Below are positions 50,897 to 59,210 of a stretch of 64,000 bases of DNA, piece after piece. The notes under the pieces were generated by a model. It was not told where the DNA came from. It saw only the letters and a program-made list of their open reading frames with translations, and searched no databases. The stretch spans positions 182,878 through 246,877 of the forward strand of contig NZ_ANFY01000009.1 of assembly GCF_000331225.1 (NCBI RefSeq). Direction: 5' to 3'. The DNA comes from Sandarakinorhabdus sp. AAP62. Its GTDB lineage: Bacteria > Pseudomonadota > Alphaproteobacteria > Sphingomonadales > Sphingomonadaceae. The position numbers were made by a program, and so were the translations under genes. The first letter of the stretch is position 1, and each line of letters starts with the position of its first letter.

Positions 50897-50925
50897 TTGA
50901 GCTTCCGGGGCTGCTGCCCTATATC
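50897..50925 (+). promoter_or_regulatory. Promoter of 6S RNA
   Basis: TTGAGC (50897-50902) and TATATC (50920-50925) are spaced by 17 bp. The expected start of transcription, 6-7 nt downstream, coincides with the 5' end of the terminal stem of the predicted 6S RNA. Confidence 0.6.
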
Positions 50926-50931
50926 GATCCA

Positions 50932-51092
50932 TGGCGGGCACTGCCCGGTACGAGCGAGCAAGCATCCCTGAGGCGATAATCATCCTATCGGGGGCTGGCA
51001 CTGGGTGGACCCTGGTCTGCCACAACTGGTTCCCACCTGACGTTTTGGCGTCAGAGGATCTTCAAGGCCAACGGCCCATGGTGGTCCCGCCA
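50932..51092 (+). ncRNA. ssrS: 6S RNA
   Basis: About 161 nt between zapA and fau, the usual locus of 6S RNA, which binds sigma-70 RNA polymerase by mimicking an open promoter. The ends pair as TGGCGGG/CCCGCCA (50932-50938 with 51086-51092). Inside is CCCTGAGGCGATA, close to the conserved CCCUGAGCCGAUA of E. coli 6S, and the 3' half has TTCAAGG as in E. coli. A good promoter lies at the right distance upstream. Exact ends are estimated. Confidence 0.72.
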
Positions 51093-51115
51093 ACCGACCA
51101 TCCGGACTTCACGCT

Positions 51116-51673
51116 GTGACCAAGACCGATCTGCGCCGCCATTATCGCGCTGCCCGCAAGGCCTTTGTTGCCGCCTTGCCCGCGGGCGAACGTGAAGCGC
51201 TGGAGCGCAATCTCGCCGCGCTGGTCGCCCCTGCCCTCGCCAACGTGCGCATGGCCGGCAGCTATGCCGCAGTGGGCGACGAGATCGATCCCATGTGGAT
51301 CGAAAAGGAGCTGGGCCCGCACGCCTTTCCGCGCATCGCCGGTCAGGATATTGTTTTCCACCAGGCCGAGTGGAGCGCGCTGAAGCCCGGATTCCAGAAT
51401 ATCCCCGAACCGCCTGTCACCGCGCCGGTGGTGCAGCCCGATGTGCTGCTGGTGCCGCTGGTGGCGGTCACGCTGGCGGGCGTGCGGCTGGGCCAGGGCC
51501 GCGGCTATTATGATCGGGCGCTGGCCGCCTTGCGCCACCGTCATCCCGTGCTGGCCATCGGCATCGCGTGGGAATGCCAGATTGCGCCGGCCCTGCCTGC
51601 CGAGCCGTGGGACATGCCGCTGGACATGATTGCGACGCCGCAGCGTCTGGTCGATTGCCGCAAAAGTCGCTAG
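51116..51673 (+). CDS. fau: 5-formyltetrahydrofolate cyclo-ligase
   Basis: 185 aa from a GTG start. It converts 5-formyl-THF to 5,10-methenyl-THF with ATP. Family signature LGQGRGYYDRAL and the loop PDVLLVPLVAVTLAGVRLG are visible. It directly follows 6S RNA as in E. coli (ssrS-ygfA). Confidence 0.94.
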   Translation: MTKTDLRRHYRAARKAFVAALPAGEREALERNLAALVAPALANVRMAGSYAAVGDEIDPMWIEKELGPHAFPRIAGQDIVFHQAEWSALKPGFQNIPEPPVTAPVVQPDVLLVPLVAVTLAGVRLGQGRGYYDRALAALRHRHPVLAIGIAWECQIAPALPAEPWDMPLDMIATPQRLVDCRKSR

Positions 51674-51682
51674 GGCCCGGCC

Positions 51683-51922
51683 ATGGACCTCGCTCCCCAT
51701 CGCATCCCGCCCGAACCCACTTGGCGCAAGCCGGTCGGCATGCTGGGCCTGATCGCCTATATCGCGATCTACGCCCTCACCGTCTCGGTGCTGGCCGACT
51801 ATCTCATTGGCCTGCCGCGCTGGCTGGAAACCATCGCCTATCTGGTGGCCGGCATCGCCTGGGTGGCGCCGCTGAAGCCGCTGTTCCTGTGGATGAACAC
51901 CGGCCACTGGAGGCAGAAATGA
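51683..51922 (+). CDS. DUF2842 small membrane protein
   Basis: 79 aa with two membrane helices (GLIAYIAIYALTVSVLADYL; ETIAYLVAGIAWVAPLKPLF) and the ending LFLWMNTGHW, which fits DUF2842, an alphaproteobacterial family of unknown function. The stop overlaps the chorismate mutase ATG. Confidence 0.85.
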   Translation: MDLAPHRIPPEPTWRKPVGMLGLIAYIAIYALTVSVLADYLIGLPRWLETIAYLVAGIAWVAPLKPLFLWMNTGHWRQK

Positions 51923-52233
51923 CCATCAAGCCTGCCGATGCCTGCCAGACGATGCCGGAGGTGCGCGCCGGGGTGGACGCGCTCGATCTACAGCTGATCG
52001 CACTGCTCGCCCGCAGATTTGGCTACATGGATGCCGCCGCCCGCATCAAGCCCGCCCGCAGCGACGTGCGCGACGAAGCCCGCAAGGCCCAGGTGATCGC
52101 CAACGCCAGCGCGGCTGCCGCGGCCGCCGGCCTGCCGGAAGGTCTGGCCGAAACCCTTTGGGAAGCGCTGGTGGAAGCCTCCATCGCCCATGAACTCGAC
52201 CGCTGGGACCAGCTGCGCACCCAAGTCGCCTGA
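51919..52233 (+). CDS. Chorismate mutase (AroQ type, stand-alone)
   Basis: 104 aa all-helical chorismate mutase domain of the type II fold (VRAGVDALDLQLIALLARRFGYMDAAARIKP, shortened). It converts chorismate to prephenate for Phe/Tyr synthesis; the isochorismate-pyruvate lyase relative PchB has the same fold, so a small uncertainty remains. It overlaps DUF2842 upstream (ATGA) and the next gene downstream (TGATG). Confidence 0.87.
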   Translation: MTIKPADACQTMPEVRAGVDALDLQLIALLARRFGYMDAAARIKPARSDVRDEARKAQVIANASAAAAAAGLPEGLAETLWEALVEASIAHELDRWDQLRTQVA

Positions 52234-53030
52234 TGTTGGCCAATGAACCCGCCATCCGCCTTGCTGCCTTCGCCGGCATGCTGGCGGTAATGCTGCTGTG
52301 GGAACAACTGTCGCCGCGCCGCGCGCCGCCTGAAGGCAACGCCGTGCGTCGCCTCAACAATCTGGCGCTGGTCGCGCTGGACACACTGCTGCTGCGGCTG
52401 GCCTTCCCGGTGCTCGCCGTGGGCTTTGCCGACGCGATGGAACAGCGCAGCTTTGGCCTGTTCAACGCCGTGGCCCTGCCCGACTGGCTGGCGGTGCTGC
52501 TGGCCATCATGCTGCTCGATCTTGCCATCTACTGGCAGCATCGCCTGTTCCACCTGATCCCGTGGCTGTGGCGGCTGCACCGGGTGCACCATGCCGATCC
52601 GGCCTTCGACACGACGACCGCGCTGCGCTTCCATCCGCTGGAGATCATGGTCTCGATGCTGATCAAGCTCGCCGTGGTGGCCGCGCTGGGCGCGCCGCCG
52701 CTGGCCGTGCTGCTGTTCGAAGTGATCCTGAATGCCACCGCCATGTTCAATCACGGCAATGTCAGCCTGCCGGCGGCGCTTGAGGCGCGGCTGCGCCTGG
52801 TGCTGGTGACGCCCGATCTGCACCGGGTGCACCACAGCGTCCACGGCGACGAGCTGAATCGCAATTTCGGCTTCAACCTGTCGTTGTGGGACCGGCTGTT
52901 CGGATCATTGGCAGCCCAGCCGCGCGACGGCCACGACCGCATGACGATCGGCCTCAAGGATTTTCGCGACAGCCGGGCGCAATGGCTCGATCGGCTGCTG
53001 TTGCAACCGTTCAGATCATCGGGCGATTGA
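52233..53030 (+). CDS. Fatty acid hydroxylase / sterol desaturase superfamily protein
   Basis: 265 aa with several membrane helices and the histidine clusters YWQHRLFH, RLHRVHHAD, and HRVHHSVHG of membrane di-iron oxygenases. It differs clearly from the 34.5-kb and 60.6-kb members. Substrate unknown. Its start overlaps the chorismate mutase stop, so it is the last gene of the fau-DUF2842-CM unit. Confidence 0.87.
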   Translation: MLANEPAIRLAAFAGMLAVMLLWEQLSPRRAPPEGNAVRRLNNLALVALDTLLLRLAFPVLAVGFADAMEQRSFGLFNAVALPDWLAVLLAIMLLDLAIYWQHRLFHLIPWLWRLHRVHHADPAFDTTTALRFHPLEIMVSMLIKLAVVAALGAPPLAVLLFEVILNATAMFNHGNVSLPAALEARLRLVLVTPDLHRVHHSVHGDELNRNFGFNLSLWDRLFGSLAAQPRDGHDRMTIGLKDFRDSRAQWLDRLLLQPFRSSGD

Positions 53031-53094
53031 GCGGGTTTCCACGGCGCTGGCGGCTTGTGTGGCCACGTCCCGGAAGGAAATCCTTGGGGGACAG

Positions 53095-53171
53095 TGGCGC
53101 GAGTGACGGGGCTCGAACCCGCGACCTTCGGCGTGACAGGCCGACGCTCTAACCAACTGAGCTACACCCGC
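53095..53171 (-). tRNA. tRNA-Asp (GTC)
   Basis: 77 nt including an encoded CCA. The acceptor stem GCGGGTG/CACTCGC contains one G-T pair, and the anticodon loop CTGTCAC gives GTC. The D-loop (AGCTCAGTTGGTTAGAGC) and T-loop (GGTTCGAGCC) are canonical, and the discriminator is G, as for Asp. It is convergent with the hydroxylase gene. Confidence 0.97.
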
Positions 53172-53284
53172 ATGCGCTGTGGAGCCGCGCTGATATGGAG
53201 GGTGCGCCGCGCTGTCAAGCAGAGTTATGCGATACTGTTGTGGACAGTTATTGTGGGCTGGCGGAAATCGGCTAGGGAGGGCGC

Positions 53285-54190
53285 ATGGACACGCCCTTCA
53301 CACCCAATCCCGAACAGGCCGTCGCCCGACTGCTCGGCCTGCTGCAACTGGAAGAGGTCGAAACCGATCTGTTCCGCAGCCAGTCCACCGATGAGGGGTG
53401 GATCAGGGTCTATGGCGGCCAGGTCGTCGCGCAGGCGCTGATGGCCGCCAGCCTGACCGTGGAAGAAGGCCGCCTGTGCCACAGCCTGCACAGCTATTTC
53501 ATCCGGCCCGGCGATCCGAAATTGCCCATCGTCTACAAGGTGGAGCGGGATCGCGATGGCGCCAGCTTCACCACCAGGCGGATCGTTGCCATCCAGAAGG
53601 GCCGGCCGATCTTCAACATGGCCGCCAGTTTCCAGGCGGCCGAGGCAGGCCTTGAACATGCCGTCTCGCCGCCGTCGGACGTGCCGCACCCCGACGGGCT
53701 GGAAAGCGATTCGGAATGGGCCCGCCGCAATGCGCCCAACGCACCGGAACCCTGGCGCACCCTCTGGCTGACCCGCGAGCGGCCACTGGATGTGCGCGCG
53801 GTGGAGAGTGACGAAGACTTCTTCAATCCGCAGAAGCGCCCGCCGCAGCAGCGCCACTGGGTGCGGCTGGCATCGCCGCTGACGCCCGAACAGGCTGCTG
53901 ATCCGGTGCTGCAACGCTGCCTGTTCGCCTATGCCAGCGACATGACCCTGCTCGATACCTGCCTTGCCCCGCACGGCATCAGCTGGGCCAACAAGGCGCT
54001 GCAATCGGCAAGCCTTGATCACGCCATCTGGTTCAACCAGACGCCCGACATGAACGATTGGCATTTGTTCGATCAGGATTCGCCGATGGCTGGCGGTGGA
54101 CGCGGCATCAACCGGGCCATCGTGCACGATATCAATGGCCGCCCCATCGCCACGCTCATGCAGGAAGGGCTGATCCGCTATCGGCCATGA
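53285..54190 (+). CDS. tesB: Acyl-CoA thioesterase II
   Basis: 301 aa double hot-dog protein, TesB type, hydrolysing medium/long acyl-CoAs. Visible family blocks: FRSQSTDEGWIRVYGGQVVAQAL, CHSLHSYFIRPGDP, SFTTRRIVAIQKGRPIFNM (split), DMTLLDTCLAPHG, LDHAIWF and LIRYRP at the end. Its stop overlaps the next ATG (ATGA). Confidence 0.94.
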   Translation: MDTPFTPNPEQAVARLLGLLQLEEVETDLFRSQSTDEGWIRVYGGQVVAQALMAASLTVEEGRLCHSLHSYFIRPGDPKLPIVYKVERDRDGASFTTRRIVAIQKGRPIFNMAASFQAAEAGLEHAVSPPSDVPHPDGLESDSEWARRNAPNAPEPWRTLWLTRERPLDVRAVESDEDFFNPQKRPPQQRHWVRLASPLTPEQAADPVLQRCLFAYASDMTLLDTCLAPHGISWANKALQSASLDHAIWFNQTPDMNDWHLFDQDSPMAGGGRGINRAIVHDINGRPIATLMQEGLIRYRP

Positions 54191-55464
54191 CCCAGCGGCG
54201 GCCCCTCACCCACCGGCTGAAGAAGCCAGCCTATCATTCGGCGCTGGGGCCGGGGCTGGTGACGGGCGCGGCCGATGATGATCCTTCCGGCATCGCCACC
54301 TATTCGCAGGCCGGCGCCGCCTATGGCTTTGCGCTGTTGTGGCCGGTGGTGCTGGCCTGGCCGTTCCTCACCGCCTTCCAGTTCACCTGCGCCGAAATTG
54401 CCCGCGTCACCGGCAAGGGCCTTGCCGCCAACCTGTCCACCCATCTGCCGCGCAGCGCGGTATGGGCAGTGGTGTTGCTGCTGCTCGGCGCCAACATGTT
54501 CAACATTGCCGCCGACATCGCCGCCATGGGTGAAGCCGCCCGGCTGGTCACCGGCCTGCCGCGACTGCCGCTGATGGTGGGCTTTGCCGTGATGTCGCTG
54601 GGTCTGCAGATCTTCGTGCCCTATCATCGCTATGTCGGCCTGCTGAAATGGCTCACCCTCTCCCTGTTTGCCTATGTGCTGGTGGTGCTGGCGGTGGGCG
54701 TCGATTGGCGCGCTGCGCTGGCCGGGCTGTGGCCCAGCCTGCCCGCCGGCAGCGCCACCACCGTCGTCGCCATCCTGGGCACCACGATCAGCCCCTATCT
54801 GTTTTTCTGGCAGAGCGCGCAGGAACTGGAGGAAATGCAGTTGGAACACGCCCGCCCGCTGCTGCAACGCCCGCGCGCCGCGCCGCGCGAACTGGCGCGA
54901 TTGGTGAAAGACAGCGCCGGCGGTTTCCTCATCACCATGACCATCTCGCTGTGCATCATCGCCGCCACCGCCGCCACGCTGCACAACAGTGGGAATGGCG
55001 CCGGCACCACCAACATTGCCACTGCCGCCGATGCCGCCGCCGCCTTGCGGCCAATCGCCGGCGATTTCGCCTTCGCGCTGTTTGCGATCGGCATCATCGG
55101 CACTGGCCTGCTGGCGGTGCCGGTGCTGGCCGGCTCGGCCGCCTATGCGCTTTCGGAAGTGATGGGCTGGCGCGCCGGGCTGGAGCTGAAACCGCGCGAG
55201 GCCGGCGGCTTCTATACCGTCATCTTCCTCGCTGTCACCGCCGCGCTCGGCCTCGATCTGATCGGCATCGATCCGATTCTGGCGCTGTTCTGGTCGGCGG
55301 TGGTCAATGGCCTGGTGGCCGTGCCGGTGATGCTGGCGATCATGGCGCTGGCCAGCCGGTCCGACGTGATGGGCAAATTCCGGGCGCGCGGCGCACAGGG
55401 CTGGCTGGGCTGGGGCGCCGTGCTGCTGATGGCGCTTTCGGCGGCCGGCATGTTCCTGTTGTAG
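54187..55464 (+). CDS. Nramp-family divalent metal transporter with non-canonical metal site
   Basis: 425 aa with about 11 membrane helices. The N-terminal helix reads GPGLVTGAADDDPSGIATYSQ, so the canonical DPGN metal loop is DPSG (residues 32-35) with extra acidic residues. The sixth helix reads GTTISPYLFFWQ where transition-metal Nramps have a methionine-proline-histidine motif; the metal-selective Met is replaced. Substitutions of this kind occur in the Nramp relatives that carry Mg2+ or other substrates, so Mn2+/Fe2+ should not be assumed. Overlaps tesB; the region upstream of 54187 in this frame is inside tesB. Confidence 0.85.
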   Translation: MTQRRPLTHRLKKPAYHSALGPGLVTGAADDDPSGIATYSQAGAAYGFALLWPVVLAWPFLTAFQFTCAEIARVTGKGLAANLSTHLPRSAVWAVVLLLLGANMFNIAADIAAMGEAARLVTGLPRLPLMVGFAVMSLGLQIFVPYHRYVGLLKWLTLSLFAYVLVVLAVGVDWRAALAGLWPSLPAGSATTVVAILGTTISPYLFFWQSAQELEEMQLEHARPLLQRPRAAPRELARLVKDSAGGFLITMTISLCIIAATAATLHNSGNGAGTTNIATAADAAAALRPIAGDFAFALFAIGIIGTGLLAVPVLAGSAAYALSEVMGWRAGLELKPREAGGFYTVIFLAVTAALGLDLIGIDPILALFWSAVVNGLVAVPVMLAIMALASRSDVMGKFRARGAQGWLGWGAVLLMALSAAGMFLL

Positions 55465-55524
55465 CGTGCCGCATTGCCTGCCGACGCGTCCCGGCCTAGC
55501 CTTGGGACGAACAGGAGGAACATC

Positions 55525-56376
55525 ATGGCCACGCTCACCCGCCCCGAAGGCACCGAACCCGAAGATCTCGCCCTCTCGCGCCGCGCCGTGCTGGCCGCGG
55601 CCGGCTATGCCGTGTTCGACATCGCGGCCCAGGCCGAACCGATCACGACGCCCGCCGATGGGCTGGTGACCGGCTGGGAAACCCTGCCTGGCGGCCTGCC
55701 CGCCTTCGTCGCCCGCCCCGCCGGGAAAGGCAAACACCCCGCCGTGATCGTGGTGAACGAGATTTTCGGCGTGCACGAATGGATCAAGGATGTCTGCCGC
55801 CGTTTTGCCAAGGCCGGCTATGTCGCCGTGGCACCGGAATATTTCTTCCGCGGCGATCCCGAAAAGACGCTGCCCACCCTGAAGGATTTCCCCGCCATCC
55901 GTGCCATCGTCGCCAAGGCCGGGCTGGAACAGGTGATGGGCGACACGAAGACCACGCTCGACTGGCTGGGCACGCAGGGCTTCGTGAACCCGAAAAAGCT
56001 GGCCATCACCGGCTTCTGCTGGGGCGGCGGCATCACCTGGATGGCCGCCGCGCGCTTCCCGCAGCTGAAGGCCGGCGGTGCCTGGTATGGCGGCCTGAAG
56101 GGCAACCCCGGCCCCGAGAATCGCCGCTTCCCGATGGATATCGTCGATGATCTGAAGGCCCCGGTGCTCGGCCTTTATGGCGCGCTCGACAAGGGCATCC
56201 CGGTCGCCGACGTGGAAGCGATGCAGGCCAGGCTGAAGGGCACGAAGAGCAGCATCATCCTCTATCCGGATGCCGATCACGGCTTCCTCGCCGATTACCG
56301 CCCCAGCTACAACGCGGCGGCCGGCAAGGACGCGTGGGCCAAGCTGCTGGCGCATTTCAAGGCCAATGGCGTGTGA
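55525..56376 (+). CDS. Dienelactone hydrolase family protein
   Basis: 283 aa alpha/beta hydrolase. Catalytic Cys in GFCWGGG, Asp in ALDKGIPV and His in DADHGFLAD form the DLH-type triad. The N-terminus (LSRRAVLAAAGYAVFDIAAQA) resembles a twin-arginine signal, with SRRAVLA in place of SRRxFLK, so export is possible. AGGAGG precedes the start. Substrate unknown: ring-cleavage lactones or other esters. The ATG of the next gene overlaps its stop. Confidence 0.88.
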   Translation: MATLTRPEGTEPEDLALSRRAVLAAAGYAVFDIAAQAEPITTPADGLVTGWETLPGGLPAFVARPAGKGKHPAVIVVNEIFGVHEWIKDVCRRFAKAGYVAVAPEYFFRGDPEKTLPTLKDFPAIRAIVAKAGLEQVMGDTKTTLDWLGTQGFVNPKKLAITGFCWGGGITWMAAARFPQLKAGGAWYGGLKGNPGPENRRFPMDIVDDLKAPVLGLYGALDKGIPVADVEAMQARLKGTKSSIILYPDADHGFLADYRPSYNAAAGKDAWAKLLAHFKANGV

Positions 56377-56759
56377 TGCCGACATTGACGGTGGCCCTGC
56401 TGCTGGCGGCTGCCGCACCGCCGGCCATGATCGACGTGCCGGAACCAGCAGCGCGCAGCCCGCTGCTGCTCAATCTGGCCAATGATCTGCGCGCGGTGTG
56501 CGGCGATGCCAAGGATGTCGCCAATCAATTGATCTGCGTGTCGTGGTTGAATGGCGCGTCGCAGATCAACGCCCGGTTCCGCAGCCTCTCCCCGCAATTG
56601 CTGCCGGATTTCTGCCCGCCAGCACAAGCCGCCACACTGGGCCGGCAGCGCGACCTGCTGCTCGGTTGGCTGGCCGCCAACCCGCGCGAGGTCGGCACGC
56701 CGGCCCTGATCGCCTATCGCAAGGCCATGGCCGCCGCCTTCCCCTGCCCGGCGGCCTGA
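56376..56759 (+). CDS. Rap1a/Tai-like secreted protein, copy A
   Basis: 127 aa starting on the stop of the preceding hydrolase. N-terminal signal-like stretch (LTVALLLAAAAPPAM) is followed by a compact domain with four cysteines: LRAVCGDAK, LICVSWLNGASQ, DFCPPAQA and a final FPC. This pattern matches the Rap1a/Tai type VI secretion immunity family (C-C-[YWL]-NG, FCxP, hPxxxxxPA, AFPC). No T6SS effector lies nearby, so a different periplasmic role, or orphan immunity, is likely. Confidence 0.72.
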   Translation: MPTLTVALLLAAAAPPAMIDVPEPAARSPLLLNLANDLRAVCGDAKDVANQLICVSWLNGASQINARFRSLSPQLLPDFCPPAQAATLGRQRDLLLGWLAANPREVGTPALIAYRKAMAAAFPCPAA

Positions 56760-56762
56760 CCG

Positions 56763-57125
56763 ATGCGTGCCCTGCTCGCCCTGTTGCTGCTGTCCACCGC
56801 CGCATCCGCCCAGCCGACCGACAATCCCGTTGCCATGGCGACCGGCGCCCATCTGAAAGCCGTGTGCAGCCGCAGCGATGACCGCGCCAGCCGAATCATC
56901 TGCCTGTCGTGGCTGAACGGCGCGAGCCAGGGCAATGGCTGGTTCACACCCCGCGATCCCACGCTGACGCCAGCCCATTGCCCGCCCAGCCGCAATTTTG
57001 ATCTGGCCGCCTCGCGCAGCCTCATCCTCGCCTGGCTCGACAAGCACCCGGCCGATCTCGCCCGCCCGTCGATCGAGGTGTTCAGTCTGGCGCTGGCGGC
57101 GAAATGGCCATGCCAGAAACGTTGA
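56763..57125 (+). CDS. Rap1a/Tai-like secreted protein, copy B
   Basis: 120 aa paralogue of the preceding gene, 3 bp downstream. It has a signal peptide (MRALLALLLLSTAASAQ) and the same cysteine framework: LKAVCSRSD, IICLSWLNGASQ, AHCPPSRN and WPC. The identical SWLNGASQ block in both copies indicates tandem duplication with strong divergence elsewhere. It ends one base short of the convergent nitroreductase gene. Confidence 0.72.
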   Translation: MRALLALLLLSTAASAQPTDNPVAMATGAHLKAVCSRSDDRASRIICLSWLNGASQGNGWFTPRDPTLTPAHCPPSRNFDLAASRSLILAWLDKHPADLARPSIEVFSLALAAKWPCQKR

Positions 57126-57126
57126 G

Positions 57127-57804
57127 CTATTCGAACCCCACGAACCGCGCTGCTTCCTCGACGCTCTTGCGTTCCGACACCACCGCATTGGCCGGGAAAC
57201 TCTCGTCCGGCCAGCCGATGGCGATGGCCTTCATGATCACCTGATCATCGGCAATGCCGGCATGTTCGCGCACCACCGGCGATTGCATGATGCCCTGGCT
57301 GTTGATCACCGCGCCCAGCCCGCGCGACCAGGCAGCGTTGACCAGCGCCGTCGAAACCGCGCCGCAATCGAACGGCGTGTCGTCGCTGCCGGAAAGCACC
57401 TTGTCGTAGGTGATGATCACGCACACCGGCGCGTCGAACTGGCGGAAGCCGCGCAGCACCCAGTCCTGCCGCGCCGGCGCATCGTCGCGGGCGATGCCCA
57501 TGGCGCTGAACAATTGCTTGGCCACGCCGATCTGGCGTTCGCGGTGCACGCCTTCAAACGCCGTGCCGGTGCGGAATTCGCGGCTGTGCGGAATGCCGGC
57601 CAGGTTGCGCTCGGTATTGCCGGCGCGGATGCGATTGAGCGGTTCGCCGGTGACGACAGTGAAGTTCCACGGTTGGGTGTTCATCGACGATGGCGAGCGC
57701 ATCGCCATGGTGAGAATTTCCTTGATCAGTTCCAGCGGCACCGGATCGGGCTTGAAACCGCGAATGGAACGGCGGCCCATCACCACTTCGTCATAGCTCA
57801 TCAT
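57127..57804 (-). CDS. Nitroreductase family flavoprotein
   Basis: 225 aa. FMN-binding nitroreductase fold: GRRSIRGFKPDPV near residue 9, RSPSSMNTQPWNF, and AWSRGLGAVINSQGI near the C-terminal third, ending IAIGWPDESFPAN. Uses NAD(P)H to reduce nitro groups, quinones or enones; the natural substrate is unknown. GAGAGAG precedes the start. The start codon overlaps the stop of the flavoprotein gene upstream (ATGA), giving a two-gene unit. Confidence 0.9.
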   Translation of the reverse strand: MMSYDEVVMGRRSIRGFKPDPVPLELIKEILTMAMRSPSSMNTQPWNFTVVTGEPLNRIRAGNTERNLAGIPHSREFRTGTAFEGVHRERQIGVAKQLFSAMGIARDDAPARQDWVLRGFRQFDAPVCVIITYDKVLSGSDDTPFDCGAVSTALVNAAWSRGLGAVINSQGIMQSPVVREHAGIADDQVIMKAIAIGWPDESFPANAVVSERKSVEEAARFVGFE

Positions 57805-58985
57805 TTGTGCACTCTCTCCGCTATGCCCAAGCCTGCGGCGTGTCCGCTGGCCCACGCCCACTGGAAGTTGTAGCCTCCCAGCCAGCCGGTAACGTCCACC
57901 GCCTCGCCAATGGCGAACAGCCCTTCAATGTGATTGGCCGACATTGTGCGACTGCTCAGCCCGGCGGTGTCGATGCCGCCCGCAGTCACTTCCGCCTTGG
58001 CGAAACCTTCGGTGCCATCGGGGCGGAAGGCCCAGCCCTTCAGGCGCTGCATGGCGGCGGCAAGGTTGGCGTCCTTCTGGCTGGCCATGTCGCCCGGCAG
58101 CCCGAGCGTATCGGCAAGAGCCGTGGCCAATCGTTCCGGCAGCGCACTGCCCAGCACCGATTTCAGCCCGGCCTTGGGCCGTTGACGCTTGGCGCTGATC
58201 AGCCAGTCCGCCGGCGCATCGGGCAGGAAATCCACAGCGATCGCCTCGCCGTGCCGCCAGTAGCTCGACACCTGCAGCATGGCGGGGCCGGAAAGCCCCT
58301 TGTGGGTGAACAGCGCGGCTTCACGGAAGGCCGCCTTCCCCGCTTTCGCCACAACCTCAGCGGCAACGCCGGCCAGTTCACGAAACAGATTTTCCGTCTG
58401 CGGCAGCGTGAACGGCACCAGCGCCGGGCGCGGCGGAATGATCTTCAGCCCGAACTGCTTGGCCACTTGATACGCAAAGCCGGTGGCGCCCAGCTTGGGA
58501 ATCGCCGGGCCACCAGTGGCCAGCACCAGATTTGGCGCAGTGAACACGCCACAGGTGGTGGTGACGGTGAACAGCCCATCGGCATGGCTTACATCGGTGA
58601 TGGCGGTGCCAAACGCGAAATCCACGGCCCCGGCCGCGCATTCGTCCATGAGCATGGCAACGATCTGTTTCGCCGATCCATCGCAGAACAACTGCCCCAG
58701 CGTCTTTTCATGGAAGGCAATATTGTAGCGGCGCACCAGATCGATGAAATCGGCCGGCGTGTAGCGCGACAGGGCGGAGCGGGCGAAATGCCTGTTTTCG
58801 CTGAGATACCGATCCGGCACCGCGCCGATATTGGTGAAGTTGCAGCGACCGCCGCCGGAAATCAGGATCTTCTGCCCCGGCTGCTGGTTGTGATCGATCA
58901 CCAGCGCCCGCACCCCCATCTGCCCGGCCGTGGCGGCACAGAACAGGCCGGCCCCACCAGCGCCCAGGATGATCACATCATGCAT
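57801..58985 (-). CDS. BaiN/HI0933-family FAD-dependent oxidoreductase
   Basis: 394 aa. Two-dinucleotide-binding flavoprotein: FAD motif ILGAGGAGLFCA near the N-terminus, ISGGGRCNFTN, LATGGPAIPKLGATG, HKGLSGPAMLQVSSYW and a C-terminal IGEAVDVTGWLGGYNFQWAWASG. The exact reaction of this widespread family is known only for a few members (e.g. bile-acid related reductases), so none is assigned. The start at 58985 was chosen by homology to the FAD motif; the frame stays open far upstream but that is not coding. Confidence 0.92.
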   Translation of the reverse strand: MHDVIILGAGGAGLFCAATAGQMGVRALVIDHNQQPGQKILISGGGRCNFTNIGAVPDRYLSENRHFARSALSRYTPADFIDLVRRYNIAFHEKTLGQLFCDGSAKQIVAMLMDECAAGAVDFAFGTAITDVSHADGLFTVTTTCGVFTAPNLVLATGGPAIPKLGATGFAYQVAKQFGLKIIPPRPALVPFTLPQTENLFRELAGVAAEVVAKAGKAAFREAALFTHKGLSGPAMLQVSSYWRHGEAIAVDFLPDAPADWLISAKRQRPKAGLKSVLGSALPERLATALADTLGLPGDMASQKDANLAAAMQRLKGWAFRPDGTEGFAKAEVTAGGIDTAGLSSRTMSANHIEGLFAIGEAVDVTGWLGGYNFQWAWASGHAAGLGIAERVHK

Positions 58986-59026
58986 GGTGGCCGCGTAGCG
59001 GGTGGCGGGCGCAATGACCAGACCTG

Positions 59027-59137
59027 CCCCCCTCCCTGCTTGCAGGGAGGGGTTGGGGGAGGGTGCGTGTCGCAGCGACCGATAGTGGCTTTTACGGGGA
59101 AAACCCTCCCCCGGCCCCTCCCTTGCAGGGAGGGGGT
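59027..59137. repeat. Composite CCCTCCC-type palindromic repeat
   Basis: Two inverted segments (59027-59064 and 59103-59137), each with a hairpin of the type CCCCTCCCT-TGCA-AGGGAGGGG next to a CCCTCCCCC/GGGGGAGGG run, so the arms also pair with each other across a 38-bp middle. It is unrelated in sequence to the ATGCTGGC repeats. It occupies half of the 225-bp gap between the flavoprotein and amidohydrolase starts; no gene is seen there. Confidence 0.8.
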
Positions 59138-59210
59138 GAACAACGGCGTCCGCCTTCAACCCCACAAGTTCAACAAGACTTGATCTCTGCTTTGCGCCTA
59201 GAATGGCGCC

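Noticed and set aside
54178..56418. A 746-codon minus-strand open frame opposite the Nramp and hydrolase genes
   Set aside because: Low-complexity Gln/His/Gly-rich translation typical of antisense frames in GC-rich DNA; both plus-strand genes have full family motifs.
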